64,000 nt of DNA, taken from assembly GCA_038502055.1 (NCBI GenBank), contig JAXRKN010000045.1, forward strand, positions 8,421,501 through 8,485,500. The letters are read 5' to 3'. Below the pieces are notes generated by a model. The model was not told the origin of the DNA, searched no databases, and saw nothing but the letters and a program-made list of their open reading frames with translations. Every line of letters begins with the position of its first letter. Positions within the stretch are counted from its first letter, which is position 1. The translations under genes and the position numbers were made by a program. Shown piece by piece: positions 1 through 13,100 of the stretch. Origin of the DNA: Tanytarsus gracilentus (taxonomy: Eukaryota > Arthropoda > Insecta > Diptera > Chironomidae).

Positions 1-1428
1 CTCTTCTTCTTTTATACGCTTCTTCGTATACATTCACCTTGATATCTTAAAATATTTACCTTAGCAATTACGCACAAAAGAAAGAGACGGTGTGAGAAGG
101 GGAAAAAGGAAAAGTGAGAAATAACAGACGGCATGATATGTGCGCTTGGGGAGATTCAACGGTGAAAAAATTTCCGATGAAGCCGAAACATATTATCTTC
201 CCATTTCTTTATTTATACACATTTTTATGTGATTTTATTAGCATTTGAAATTCATTCGACATTTTCAATTTTCCATTTTTCTTCTCTCGAGAGAGGTGAA
301 CTTATAAAAGAGCGTTGTGCGTGTATTATTTGAGAGTTAAAACCTTAATCAACGTGTCTCACTCGATCGTGAACTCTCTTAAGGATGTCTCATCACAGCA
401 TATCGAGATGTGCGTTTTAATGTGAAATTAAATTGAATTTTTTTGGGATTTTGAGTAAAAATTTAAAGATTTTTTTTTCCAAACTGAATCTCAAATTTTG
501 TTGATGTAAAAATCTCTGATCATTCCACAAAATTGCAAATTACCTACATCAAAGACCTTGAAAATCAAATTTCACCCCTGACACACAACTCCGCCATCTC
601 CTTCCCCAAAATACACAGCAAAAACATCAAAAATTATTTATTTAGCATCGCGCTTCATCAGCATTTGATTAGCTCATCTCAAATACATATTTTTTTGCCT
701 GTTTTCTAATCATCAATTTTCGTTCGAGCAAGAAATCATTGCTTGTGAAATTATGCGGGTATTTACCCACTCTTTTTTTCCATTGCGTACATGAGTGCGT
801 GTTGAGTTGCAAGTAATTTTCACACACATTCTGTTGCTGTTAAAAATTTGCCGTAAGTGGTTTGCGGAGAGAGAGTGAAAAAATCTGAAAATCTTTTGGC
901 AAACCCTTAACCACCACACACACACACCAACCATCAAACGCTCCGAGTGAAAAAAGAAGATGCGAAACGGAAAGAAAGGAAAAACCATTAAAATATGGGA
1001 GAAAAGGTTGGATGGAAATTAAGCATTATAAAATTACAAAGTTTAATGTTGTTTTCAATTTTTTCCTCAACTCGGCTGGCTCTTGAAGAAAGTAAATGCT
1101 CGTCTCCCTTTCTATACTTATAACGCATTAAGTTTAAATAAAATCCAATTTCACAGATGACTTTAAAAAGGAGAAAATCTGCTTTAAATTTTTCAACCAA
1201 CATGATCGCAATCAGACAGAGAGTGAGAGCATATTTTCCGGTATCATTTGATGGAAAAAAAGTTTAAATTGTGGGAGGGAGAAAGAGCAAAGTGTCGAAT
1301 TGAGTTTGTATTTCCGGCAAATTTCACCCTTTCTTCCGCATTCATATATTCGGCGTTATGTGTGTGAAAATATGTTAAAACTCTCTTGCTATTCAGTGTG
1401 AGTTTTCAATGGATAAAAGGAAATTTTA

Positions 1429-1607
1429 CAGTGAATTCTGATGCAGAGGAAAAAAATAAATTTCCTTGATTGAAATAATTTCAGGTTCGAATCCTAGATT
1501 TTAAAAAGTAAATTTCCATGGGTGATGTTGATATTTTTGCCATTATTTTTAAATTTTTTGCATGCACTCAAACATTTAAATTTTAAAACTCTTTCAAGTT
1601 TTCACTG
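1429..1607. mobile_element. Candidate miniature inverted-repeat element carrying a B-box motif
   Basis: The left end reads CAGTGAATTCTG and follows TA. The right end, reverse-complemented, reads CAGTGAAAACTTG, so the ends match at about 10 of 13 positions. The left flank is TA but the right flank is TC, so a target duplication is not proven. The inside is AT-rich, non-coding and contains the motif at 1484-1494. The ends resemble the CAGTG-ended elements at 57930 and 61134. Confidence 0.35.
1484..1494 (+). promoter_or_regulatory. B-box-like motif, copy 1
   Basis: Exact GGTTCGAATCC, preceded by CA and followed by TAGA. This is the consensus of the tRNA T-loop / Pol III B box. No tRNA or A box is visible nearby. 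Confidence 0.6.
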
Positions 1608-4449
1608 TCACATAGTCACAACGCATAGAAGCATGAACAAGAATGAGAAGCGTCGGCTTTTGTTAAAATATAATCTAATTTTTTTTGTTCTTATCCTTTC
1701 TCCACAACACAAAAAAGTCACATCGGAGGGTGTAAAAAAGAAGTAAGTGTGAAGGCATGAAAAGCCCCTCAGGAAATTACAAGAAATTGTTTTTGTTGTT
1801 GATGACAGTGTCTCTTACTCATTGATGTACATAAACATCTTTTCGTCATTTTTCTGCATGCTGTCTATAATGCCATGGTGGAGATGGATGAAAGAAATCG
1901 TTGTCGCTCCATCATATTTCCTTGTTTTGATTATATCTAATTATGGAAGAAGAAAATTGAGTTTTCTCCCGCATGATGGAGAACTGTGAAGAAGATGCAA
2001 CAGCAGCGTTGAAAATATGAACAAAAAAAGCGAAAAATTAAATTTTTTTGAATGTGTCCAACCCCTGACTTAGTGTCACAATGTTTTCTCTTCAGCGCTA
2101 ACGATGCTGCAGAAAAAATTTCCCTCTCATCTTCGGAATTTCAACATACTTTCATACCAGAGAGAATCATAAAGCCATGAAAATGGGACTGCACGATGTG
2201 CTTGCTGTAACACACAATAAACGCGGAAGAATGAGAAATGACACGACGACAGCAACAGCAAAATGTATTCATGTCCACGGAATTGTTCACTTGGAACTCC
2301 GCCATTGTCTCAAGTGGCATACAGTGTAGGAGAAACGAGAGAATGAGACCTGTTGCTGAATTGAATTCTCTGGATTATAATAGGGAGAGACATTCATCCC
2401 AAGATATGTGCATGATGCTACAGAAAAATATAGAAAGAAAGAAAGACTAATGTAGTTTGGGGTCAGAAGGTGATTGTTGGAACAGAACAAAAGAGAAAGG
2501 ACAAAAATTAATGGAAAGTAATCCACTGCGGGAATTGGATTGAAAATAACAAGAGGGAGAAAATGTAATCGAAATTATTATAGCAGAGAAAAATAAATTA
2601 ATTGAGGAAAAAAATTATGAAAATTTTTTTTGCGATGTGATGAAATTTGCAAAAATTGAAGCTGATTGATTGAGAAATAATTTTTGTTAAATTTCCATCC
2701 CTTGATCATTGCCTCAATCCAATTTCAATTTCTTATAAAATTATCGATTTCATTAATTAGTTCTCGCATTCATTTCCTCATTCCTCCATTAATTTAGCGA
2801 AAATGCATTTTCATGTCCTCGGAGACAGCTCCACACTGGCAATTCATGTCACATGTGATGATAACAAGTTTACAACATGTCAATTTAATAGAAAGTTATT
2901 GAACTCTCATAAGGACAATGGAGAGATCTACATGCGAGCACATAGAAATGTTTAATGAAAGGAAGTCGCATGATTATAAGCCATAAATTACACAAACATG
3001 TTTGTTATGTCTTCCTCGATTTATAAAATGAGAAAAAAAGTTTTTTCTTTTCAAATTGCAAAACTAACACACACTCGAACGCCAACGCTGCAACAGTAGC
3101 ATCAGAATTTAATTAAAAACTCATTAGACGAAAAGCTTCTTTCTCTTCCTCTAATGCTATATGCATCTATATAGTGAAAATGGCAATAGTCCGAAAGAAG
3201 AAGAATGATAGAAAAAGGAAGAGAAAATGGGAGGAAATTGTCGCCATTTATGGCACACACAATGACAACTCAGCTAGACAGTACTTGTGTGTAGATGAGA
3301 GTTCGCTATGGTTCATTTTCTCACTTAAGCATTGTGCAATTTCAAGTACCATACCTACTTGACTCTTATGACCCGTAGAAATTTAATTAAAGTTAAACTC
3401 AAAGAGTGAACGGCAGCAGAGAGACAAAAAAACGTTTATTTAATGAATGTCGCTTTACTTCGCATCCTAAACGTTTTTCCTCAGCCATTTCTTTTTATCA
3501 AGACGAATTTAAGGGTTGGAATTTTATAAATTTTTGAAAAAATTAAAAATTTAAAAAAAATATTTTCAATTGAAATTTCTCTACCTTGACTCAGCTAGAG
3601 TAAAAAAGATTTTGAAGAAGAAAAAAAGAAGGGAAATGTTAACTTAATGATTGTGTCATTTATTATTCCAGTCTTACCGACTTCTTTTGTTTATCTTTCT
3701 TCTTATATCCTCATACACACCCCAAGATCCATTTCTTTTTATTGTCCGACACGACGATGATGATTGTTGTTGTTGATGACATCAGAAAAATTTCTCTTTA
3801 AAAAAGTTTTAAGCAACAAGCATTAATAAAGGTATTGATAGAGTTGCTTTTATGAGGTTGGAGAAGTTCTTTTATGGGTATCGTAAATTCTCGGTCAATC
3901 AGCCCTTGTTTTATGTCAAACGAAATGGGAGTTGGGGAGAGAAAATTGTAATTATTAAATTATATAGCACTGGTAGAAGGAAAGAAGAAAAATGACTGTG
4001 GATCAACTCTTAATCCTTCCTTCCGTCTTTATCTTTCTTTATTACCTTCCTTTTCCCATCTGTGCGAGAGTCCTTCGAGAATTCAAACAAAAAAATATGA
4101 AAACGATTTTCTCTTCTTCTTCCCTCCTTAAAAAGTCCGCAACACAATTAGAATTCCGAGGGCAGCCGCAAAATAGGCAAAAGTCCTTTTCTCTTTTCTC
4201 ATCACCACCGTCTTGCCATTGTCGACAGAATGACACCGTCATTTAATTATTATTCAGCTCAAGATTCCAATAAGCATTTTTCTTAGCCTCTCCTTTCTTT
4301 TTCTCTCCGCATTGGCTTTCTTGAATTCGTAAATTTTTTCATTTCGGTTTTGGATAAAAAAAATAAATTACCGTTAAAAATTCAAGAGTTTAATAATTGT
4401 GAGGTTCAAAAAATAATCATGGAAAAATATTATAAATTTTAAAATTTTA

Positions 4450-4460
4450 GGAATCGAACC
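4450..4460 (-). promoter_or_regulatory. B-box-like motif, copy 2
   Basis: On the minus strand it reads GGTTCGATTCC followed by TAAAA, in AT-rich sequence with no A box. Confidence 0.6.
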
Positions 4461-5777
4461 TGATTTACGAATGAAATTCATGAAAATTCAAAAACTCTGT
4501 AAAAAAATTGTTAAATTTCTCATTTATGAAGGGCTTCAAGTTGATTTCTTCTTCATGAACTTTTTATATTTTACCCAAAATAAAGAATGTCAATTAGGCA
4601 ATGTAAATAGAAAGGGGAGCGAGTGGAAAAAAGTTATTATGACGATTATGAAAGTCCCTAATTTTCTTCTTGACTTTTATGTGCGATACACTGGTGTGGA
4701 AAAAAGTTGGATGGATTACTCAGTGAGTTGAGCTGAGCAAATATTTAAGTTGTCTTACTTTTCATCGGAGCCGCGAGTGCGAGAGGCCAAAGTAAAACGG
4801 CACACGGTTATAATATAAATAAACAACCACCTTTTGCTTGCTTACACAAAAGTCCCATGGTGTTTTAATAGAAAATTATATTTTTTTCTTAATTGAATTT
4901 TTTACATTCGCTAGGGATCGACCGGTCGATGATAATGTTATTTTTGTAAGGAAAATTAGGCAACAATAAATTACACAATAGGAACATTTTACTTCTCGCT
5001 CCAAAATCAACAAATTAATTGAATTTTTCATTAATTTTTCAGCTATTTAATCACTGAGTGGTTGATGAGCATCGACGGGAAAAAACTTTTCTTGTTAGTG
5101 TTTTCTTTCACTTGTTGTTTTTTATATGCGGCATTGATGTCTAACCGAGAGAGAGAAAACAAATGGTAAATGTTAAACATCATGTTGCGCGCATTTTGCC
5201 ACAAGCAATGATTGAGAACAAAAGTAATTTCTTGACTTTTCGTCTGCTAATCTCTCTTTCACTCACAGTTTGAAAAATTATCTTATTGGTATTACAAGGA
5301 ATGGTCAGAGAAAAAAATTATTTGTTGATAAATTGAAATTTTTTATTCAATTTATTCTTTTATGAATTATTAAAAAATTTCAGAAGTTCACTCACCTTTT
5401 CACCCTGCAACTTCCCAGCAGCTTAAACACGGTGGATAATAATTTATCGTTATTAATGCTACATATCATTACTGCTGCAGGGGATGCTCGGTGTTTTATA
5501 GATTTATTCTATCATAAATCTACTCGTGGTTGAGTGCTTCCGTAAGTACCATTCGATCGGAGAATGGCGAATATCGCACACAATTTGTTTGGTCTTATCA
5601 AAAGCCGCAAATGGTCACACCACTAATACATCTTTTAGTCGACCATTGACGACATTAATCTTGTATCGCTCACGTCATTTGAGATTTTCTTTCTAATTCA
5701 AAGTTTCATATGGACAAAATTTGTAACATTTTATTCAATTAATTCAAAATAAATTATTTGAGAACACAAAATAAAAA

Positions 5778-5788
5778 GGTTCGATTCC
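5778..5788 (+). promoter_or_regulatory. B-box-like motif, copy 3
   Basis: GGTTCGATTCC preceded by AA and followed by TAAGG, in AT-rich sequence with no A box. Confidence 0.6.
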
Positions 5789-6545
5789 TAAGGTTAAAAA
5801 TATTTTCACTTTTTTCACTTTTTTTGCAAAATTTTGGTATCATACCTATCATTGAAAATATTTTTTCCTTTTAAACTTTTTAAAAAATATTTTATTTCAG
5901 ACGATTTTATTACTTGGTTTTAATGAAAATTTTTGAATGAAATTTTAAATTCCAAACAGTCACACCTTGCATAGAAATTTCAGTTTTTTAAAATTGACTT
6001 ACGTGTGGCAAATTATATGTGCCAATATACAACACGAGCACATGATGAACGTTAGTTAGAGAAACGTTGTAAAACTCTTTGGTATAAGTTGAATTTTATC
6101 ATGCAAGAGTGTGCATGGCAAAACACGTATCAGACATACACAAGAAGGAGGTGTTTCAGCAAAAAAGTCATGCAAATTACTGCACAACTTCTTGCGTTCT
6201 CTCTGAAGCTCGATTTAACTTAATAATTCCCATTTGAATTTTTCCATTTCTCACATTTCGTGTGGTGTAAAGTTTTTAATTCTCTTCTTCATGCATAATT
6301 CTGTGAATTAAATTGTTTTAAATAAACTCCCGACTTGCATATATCCTTAAATAATGCGAGTGGATGTTAAATTTAGTCTTATGAATTTTTAACGAGTTTT
6401 ATCATTCACACACAGAGTCTCACTCTCGGGATAGTTTTGGTGTTTTTGTGAAGCTGAATTATTGATAAGTGTAAAATTTAATTAAAGAATTTTTTGTGAT
6501 TGCCGAAAGCATTAAAATTTAATCAGCGAAAAGTTCACAATTTTT

Positions 6546-6585
6546 CTAAATAAAATCTTCCGTCTTACCTTATTTTTAAGTCAGT
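6546..6585 (+). promoter_or_regulatory. TATA-like box and initiator of the secreted-protein gene
   Basis: A TATA-like TAAATAAAA at about 6547-6555 lies about 30 bp upstream of TCAGT (6581-6585). TCAGT is the arthropod initiator consensus. The spacing fits an RNA polymerase II core promoter and gives a 5' UTR of about 30 nt before the ATG at 6613. Chance matches are possible in AT-rich DNA, but the two elements together with the gene are persuasive. Confidence 0.6.
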
Positions 6586-6612
6586 CTCATTTGAGCAATT
6601 GAAGGCTGTGCA

Positions 6613-7302
6613 ATGATAAGTGTCACAATTATTTTTGTCGTTATCGCTCTTGGGTTATCATCAGCCGATGACATACCGGTTTCGAAAAAGTTGCTTATTC
6701 ATCGGATCAATGAACTGAAAAATTCGATGGACGTAAACAGTCCAGAGTTTAAATGTCATGTCGAGAAGTTGGGACTTCAAAGTCTTGAGGACGATGGAGA
6801 TTTCAATCTTGAGGAAATTGACGAATTAACTGTAAAAAGAGTCGATGAAGCGATGAAAATTGTCAATTCAATCTGCTTCATAGATCAGAGACAATTCAAA
6901 CGAATTCGAGGGTTTATAAAAAAATTGCCAACAAACTCTACTTACTTGGATAATTTAGATTGTTTTAGGGCTGAATTAAAACTTTATGAAAGTGATTTAC
7001 CAAAATTTCCCGGATATGATTATGGTGATTTTACTGGAAAAGTATGTGAAGCTATTCCAAACCCTGTTGGATTTTATAAGAAACATTATCTCGCTGCTGA
7101 ACTCAAAAAATGTTCATTCGAAGAATTTATGCAAACCAAATTTTCAAGAAAGATTCAACTTTATGGATTTGTTGTACCGCTCATGAACGCGAATATGACC
7201 CACGATGAGTTTGAAGAATTTTTTAAAATATTTTCAACAAACTTTTTGAATTTTTTAAATGTTCATCTTGAATGTGTTTTGAGGGAATTCGATAATGAAT
7301 AA
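6613..7302 (+). CDS. Small secreted six-cysteine protein of unknown function, single exon
   Basis: A 229-residue protein in one uninterrupted exon. Residues 1-18 form a typical signal peptide with a hydrophobic core and likely cleavage after SSA before Asp19. The mature protein is acidic and mostly helical in appearance. It has six cysteines (48, 88, 117, 145, 167, 221), an even number consistent with three disulfides, and two N-glycosylation sequons (Asn108 in NST, Asn194 in NMT). There are no membrane segments after the signal peptide and no retention motif, so it is probably exported. The start is chosen because it directly precedes the signal peptide and sits 30 nt after an initiator. Codon use is more balanced than in surrounding frames. 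Size and disulfide count recall insect haemolymph glycoproteins, but I cannot assign a family; salivary or odorant-carrier-like roles are equally open. Confidence 0.85.
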   Translation: MISVTIIFVVIALGLSSADDIPVSKKLLIHRINELKNSMDVNSPEFKCHVEKLGLQSLEDDGDFNLEEIDELTVKRVDEAMKIVNSICFIDQRQFKRIRGFIKKLPTNSTYLDNLDCFRAELKLYESDLPKFPGYDYGDFTGKVCEAIPNPVGFYKKHYLAAELKKCSFEEFMQTKFSRKIQLYGFVVPLMNANMTHDEFEEFFKIFSTNFLNFLNVHLECVLREFDNE

Positions 7303-7348
7303 AAATTACTTTGAAAAGTGTTCATAAATTTTCATTTTATTTTCCACA

Positions 7349-7354
7349 AATAAA
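7349..7354 (+). terminator. Poly(A) signal of the secreted-protein gene
   Basis: AATAAA lies 47 nt after the stop codon and is followed within about 25 nt by a TG-containing stretch. This is the expected arrangement for 3' end formation. Confidence 0.65.
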
Positions 7355-7718
7355 ATAATGAAAACCCACTCAGTGTGACAAAACAAAATTTTTGAAGCTT
7401 TTTCCATTAAGCTTTTACGAAAACAAAAATCAATCAAGCTTCATTAATGGCTTTAGTGACATCTCGGTAAACTTTTTCATTAAAAACATAAATTTAAAGT
7501 CAATTTGAAAAAAGTTCGTCTTTTTTTCTATTCGTAGCAGTCAATTTCCAGGGCGACATAGAATCTCAAGTGAACTTTTTTTCTATACCACCTCGTGAGT
7601 AGCATGTAGACATTCTAAATTGCAAAGGCTCCACAGCGGCACGATTCTTTCGCTTCGTTCCAACATGCATGCTAAAATGCCAGTGTGAGAGTCACAAAAT
7701 ACCATTGTGTATTACTGA

Positions 7719-7787
7719 CGGGGGATGGAAATTTTCATAAATAATTTTTGAAAATTTATTAAAAAACTCAAAAGTTTTCACCCCTCG
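7719..7787. repeat. Short AT-rich inverted-repeat segment
   Basis: The left end CGGGGGATGGAAATTTT and the reverse complement of the right end, CGAGGGGTGAAAACTTT, match at 13 of 17 positions. They enclose about 35 bp of nearly pure A+T. This is one of a series of segments with AGGGGTGGA-type edges. Confidence 0.4.
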
Positions 7788-8785
7788 ATTTTACTCCACG
7801 CTAAAAATTGGAAAAATATCAGCAGGCTATAATTTTCAGTGGGTTTAAGTGAAATTTGAAAAATGCGGTTCAGTAGTTTTAAATTGGTGGCAATCACGCG
7901 TCAGACGGCCGGGCGTCGATAAAGTGGAAAATAAAGTCAGGTGAGCACCTCGCAATTTCTCACTAATTAGAACTTGCATTTGGCAAACAACGTTATTTTT
8001 CCACATCGCATCAAGCGAAGGAAAAAGTTCACACACAATTTATGCGTTCTATTTTTTTGCTTTCAAATTTAATTTCGCATATGAAAATGGGTCTGATAAA
8101 AGTATGAAGCGCATTCGTGTAATTGCTTTCATGAGAAGTGCTCATATTTGGAATACACAAAAAAATATAAAGAGATTGCAAAATTTTCGATAAAACGAAT
8201 TTTCGCTTCACGGAGCGAAAAGGAAAGAGATTTTGCGGCATTAAATGCAGAGGGAGGGTTGTAATATGGTTGCAAAAAGGTTTCCATCGTCTTCTTTTTC
8301 TACTTTTTTTTACCGAGAGGGTGGAAAAAATATTTTGTTTGTTTGTTGTTGCGCTCATTCACAAAACTGTCATAATTTATTTAATTTTATGGTCGCTTTT
8401 AAGTCTACATTTTCCAACCGGCACACAGCATATTTCTTATGCAAAGTATTCCCAAATGAATTTCTTCTTCGTAGACATTTTTCGCTGCTCTCTCTTTCAT
8501 TAATAAAAATTCGACAATGTTATTTATTCATGTTGTACAATTTTCGCTTTCTTTTATCTCTCTCATCTCTATTTCTGTCAATTTCATTGAGCCATATGCA
8601 AAATGTTTTTTACGAATATTTGTTGTATACGGCTTTTACTCGTGTGCAGCATTTTCATTTCGGGTTTTTTTTTGTAAAAAGGATACAAAAGATTACATAA
8701 TATTTGTACTCGAAAAAAATTGTAAGTTGGATTTGACTTTTTTAAAAAACCTATAAATTCCAAATTGCAATAATTTCTTATCTAA

Positions 8786-8796
8786 GGATTTGAACC
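8786..8796 (-). promoter_or_regulatory. B-box-like motif, degenerate copy
   Basis: On the minus strand it reads GGTTCAAATCC, one change from the core but still a legal B box. Flanking TAA and TTA extend it to a perfect 5-bp T-stem. Confidence 0.45.
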
Positions 8797-9281
8797 TTAA
8801 CATTTCAACAAATTTCTGAACAATTTAAATTTTCGGATTTACTTTGTGTCCACAATTTCTCGTGAAATGTCTCTAAAAATATATAAGCGTGTCCTTAAAC
8901 ACACAACAGACAAAATAAATACCCTAAATCCACACATGCTTCGACTCTCTTTCCGGGTGAAATAGCAATAGAGCAGTATAGTAAAGCACATAGTCTCGGT
9001 GAATATATCCTATTATTCTTGGAAATTGGTACAATAACAAACAAATGAAAAAATTTGCCATGAAAAATATTTTTTGTGAAGAACATCAGCAGCAGAATGC
9101 AGTGGGTCGAGTGAGTGAGAGAGGTGAGAGGGAGCGAGAGAGACATGTAATGAAATTCAGGATTTATATTCATTTATAGAAGCTCGTACGTTCACATAAC
9201 TTTCCATTTTCAACATTTATTTGAAAATATTACGAGAAGAATTTTCTTTCTTTTGTGATGAGAAAAATTTTATGTCTGATC

Positions 9282-9388
9282 CCAGGGGTGGACATTCAAG
9301 TATTTTGAGATTTAAATATTAATGATTTTTTTTTAAAAAAATATATATTGAAAAATATCTTAAATAAATTCTAAATGTCAGCACTTGG
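9282..9388. repeat. Short AT-rich inverted-repeat segment
   Basis: CCAGGGGTGGACATT at the left and the reverse complement of the right end, CCAAGTGCTGACATT, match at 11 of 15 positions. The interior is almost only A and T. Same edge type as the segments at 7719, 37671 and 46748. Confidence 0.35.
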
Positions 9389-10161
9389 ATAAAAGTGTAG
9401 TTGACGATTTAGTGATGATGATGAAAGCACGTTCAACAATATTAAATGTGCAATACCGAGCAAAAAGAATTTATGTTTATTTATTTTATTTTTTAAATTA
9501 AAAAATTATCACATTATATTTCACTTTTTATCACGCCCTCGATGCTCATAATAGACATTATTTTAATGTCATTAAAATTTTCTCAATTTATTATTCGTGA
9601 CATTATCTGTGAATGTGTAACGGAGAATGACAAGTTTTCCCACATGGAAAATATATTCAATTCTACCTTTTTCTCCTTCTTCTATTCAAACTTTAAACGC
9701 ACAATATAATCCACACAGAGGCAATGTTACATGCTAGACTGACTAACAAAAAAAAGGTGACACACGTTCGTGTGAAAACTCAACTCAATGGTGATTGCCG
9801 AAAGTTTCAATCTTCGTGTGTGAAATTTTTTTTTGAAAAGTTGGAATTGATAAACATCTAGTCACAAAACTTGACACACAATGATCAATTGTCACAATTT
9901 AACAATTGAAAAGGAAAATTTTGTGGGGACCTTTTTGAAGGAAATTTATTCAGTGTTGATAAAGATGCTGGCTTTGACTCTTTGAGGTGTTAATAAAGGA
10001 GAAAGATTTGACTTCTAGGGTCAAATTTATGGAAGGCGTTGAATTTCTGTAATTTGTAAAAAAATGTGTTAATTTAAAATTTCCATTTCGACATAAAGTT
10101 TAATTTTATACTTAAGTTATAGCGAAGAAAAATTAAAAATATTAAAAATAAAACTTTTAAA

Positions 10162-10172
10162 GATTCGAATCC
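10162..10172 (+). promoter_or_regulatory. B-box-like motif, degenerate copy
   Basis: GATTCGAATCC followed by TAAA. The first positions deviate from the core GGTTCGAATCC, but the flanks match the series. Confidence 0.4.
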
Positions 10173-13100
10173 TAAATTTAAAAAATTTAAATAAACTTTT
10201 TACTTTCAACTTTAAGTGAATTTCTCTTTTAGACTTTCTTTAAAATTTCCTTTTTTTATCCGAATATTTTTTTCTATGAAAATTTGATCATCTTTCGTCT
10301 TAAAAATGTTACTGCAATAATTTTGTCATAGACATAGAATTACATCACTTACATGACGAATGACACGAACATCAAAAAATTATATTAGCTAAAAATCCTA
10401 TCAAGAATTTATTAAAAAGCATAAGGCACTGTGTTCTTTTAATATAAATAAAATAAAAAATGTGTTGCAAAAAACTTCTGCGATCCACATAAAATTTCAT
10501 AATATTTTCTTTATCTCCCGCCTCAGTCATTCCGGTTTCATTTTTATACATTTTCCTCTTCCTTATGCTTTTTTGGCACAGACACACACACACACATTTT
10601 AGTACTGAGAGAACGAATTTGTTGTTCTTTATTCAAAAAGGCATTCTCGCATTGTTGAGTGTAAGAAGATGGAAAATATTACGAGCTAAGAGAATGACTT
10701 CAGCAGCATCCGACGAAAATGAAAAGAAAATAGAGATTTGTAAATCAAATTAGAGCATAAAACTCGTCGGAATCACAAATTGTTTCGCCACCTTTTTGAA
10801 AGAGATTACCATAAAGCAAATGCCACAAGAGAGATTTATGTTCCCAATAGCTCCAAGAAGAGCCTCTGCAAAAAAACGGATTAGGATGTTGTGAGAGCAC
10901 CACCTTTAAAATTTTCCTGCGTTGAGGGAAAAGCAAGGAGAATTTTTTTCACTTTTGCTGTGTTCTTTGTCGTTCGTTTAATGGTTTCACAAAATGAGAA
11001 AATATTTAAGGGTAAATTTTTAAAAAATTATTTAAAAATGTATTAAGTTTTTTAAAATCATTAAAAAGTGAAATTATTTTTAATAAAAATTTCCACCCCT
11101 TGCCACTAAGGGCGCGTGGAGGAAATGATAAAAGTGGAAAATGAAAACACCAGAAAAATTGAGATTTTCGTGCGAACAAAAAAAAGTAATGAAACCATAA
11201 TTTTTCCCTCCTCTTCCTCATTTTCAGCCATTATACTGCTCCGTGCAAACGAGAGAGCGAGATTGTTCGAGGGTGTCGGTAGTAATCCTTTAATTTTCAC
11301 CATTTACACACCGAAGGTGGAGAGGAAAAAATAAATTTTCTTCGCCGTCGAATTAATTAATTATTTATTTGGTAATTCCAAGCAAAAGTAAAATATTTGT
11401 GTACTTTTCACATTTTTACAGTCGAGAAGAGTAATTTCTCCGTTTTTATAGGTAGCAAATTGCTCTTGTCCATTTCCACTATATTTTACTATCGTCTTCG
11501 TCTTTTAGAGTGTTAAATTTTAGCACCAATAAAACTTGCGATATTAAATTGCAATTTATTTTCTCTCCATGTGAGCATTGCGGAAGTAAAAAATTGATAC
11601 ATTGCTTTCGGTTCGGAAATTTATTGCGCAAGAAAAATTAATGAAATTTTTCACTCCTTTCTTTCTCACTTGTACATTATTCATTACATTTCGAAAAAAA
11701 AACCTTAAGTGACCAGTTTGTAATTTATATTTTCTAGTTAAAATTTCAAATCCCCTAAATTGATTTAAATTTAAATACATTCAAACAAGTGAAAAATTAT
11801 CGAATGTGAAACCTTTCAGGAAAAACATTAGTTGAGTGATTTTAAGTACTTGTAATCGGATTTTCCTTGTAAAAACACCTCAAACAGTCCACTTTACCCA
11901 CTCAAATAATTCTAACTGGTCGAGAGTCGTTATTTCTTAACAACTACAAGCATTTATAGACAGTTTATGGATGCAGTCAGCGAAGTAATTTAAGGAAAGG
12001 ATTTTACTGCACTGACAGAATGAAAATTGAATGACCCAAGACATGATCATAAAAATTTTCACACTCTTTCTATTTCACCGAACACATAAATCCACGAGAG
12101 ATCAGAGCTTGAGAGCCTCGAGCAGGAAATTTCATAGACGAGATATAAAAAATTTCTTCAAAGAAGAAAAGATCTTAGTACCATGACGCAGAGTTATTGA
12201 GAGTTGTCTTCAAGGAGATAGAGGAGATGGCATATTGGCAGTGGCATGGTAGAGAGGAGAAAGTAATAAAAAAGAAAATCCATTGAGAGCTCAAACAACT
12301 CGTATAAAAAGGCATTTGGATAGTCGCAACAGCAGATAGCTAATTTCATTTTCCAGACTCGTAGGAATTTTCCGCAAAATATAAAAAGTGAAAGGGTGAG
12401 AAACTCAGGTTGAGAGCAAAACATTGATTTTTAATAATTAATTTTTATAAAATTCGAATTTATTAAATAATGAACCAGAGTTTACCAACCTTTCAATGTT
12501 AAAACTTTCTTCCATCATTCTCATAAAAATGGGCATCAATTTCAGTGGCGGCAGAAGCAAAATTCTTAATAGAAAAAAAAAGAATTTTATCTTTAAGCAA
12601 AAATTGAATTATTTTCTCTCGCTCGCATGTGAGTTCATGAAGAAGCACGTAGTGACTAGAAAATGCCACACATGATGTTGTTTTTTGTACAAATTAAGCA
12701 AAGTGGAATTAATTAAGATGAATCCTGCCTTTGTTTCAACTTGTCGACCTTTTTATTGCCATTGCGATCTAATTTACCTCCACCCGACATGGCGTACTCG
12801 CATAGAGAATATTCTGCCGCCCCTTTAATAAACAAACAATGTCCCTCTCTCCACAGTAAAGCCACATTAAAAGTATCTAACAAAAAGAAGAAGAGTCCAC
12901 AGGTGTATGGCAGCGGCAGAAGCAGTTTTACAACCTCAAACTTGTGTAAGTCATAAAAATAAATTTCCACATCTTACATGATGCCACTGAGAAGCATATA
13001 CATGGATTTATTTATGGCGATAGGAGCGAGTCGGCAGCAACAAAACATTCCATACTAAATTTGATTACGATAGATTGGACTTTGTGATGATCTTTCGTGG

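Larger units (their letters stand above)
1..6545. other. Non-coding region upstream of the secreted-protein gene
   Basis: I see no convincing gene here. Open frames are short, low in complexity and rich in Phe, Lys and Ile, as expected of AT-rich non-coding DNA. The stretch holds three copies of the B-box-like motif (1484, 4450, 5778), one inverted-repeat element around the first copy (1429-1607) and a short CA-rich tract near 909-929. Regulatory content cannot be judged from one sequence. A distal exon of a neighbouring gene could be missed. Confidence 0.6.

Noticed and set aside
8245..8700. 151-residue open frame on +
   Set aside because: Phe/Leu/Ser-rich, no domain, overlaps an equally open frame on + and one on the other strand, no promoter or splice context; typical AT-rich shadow.
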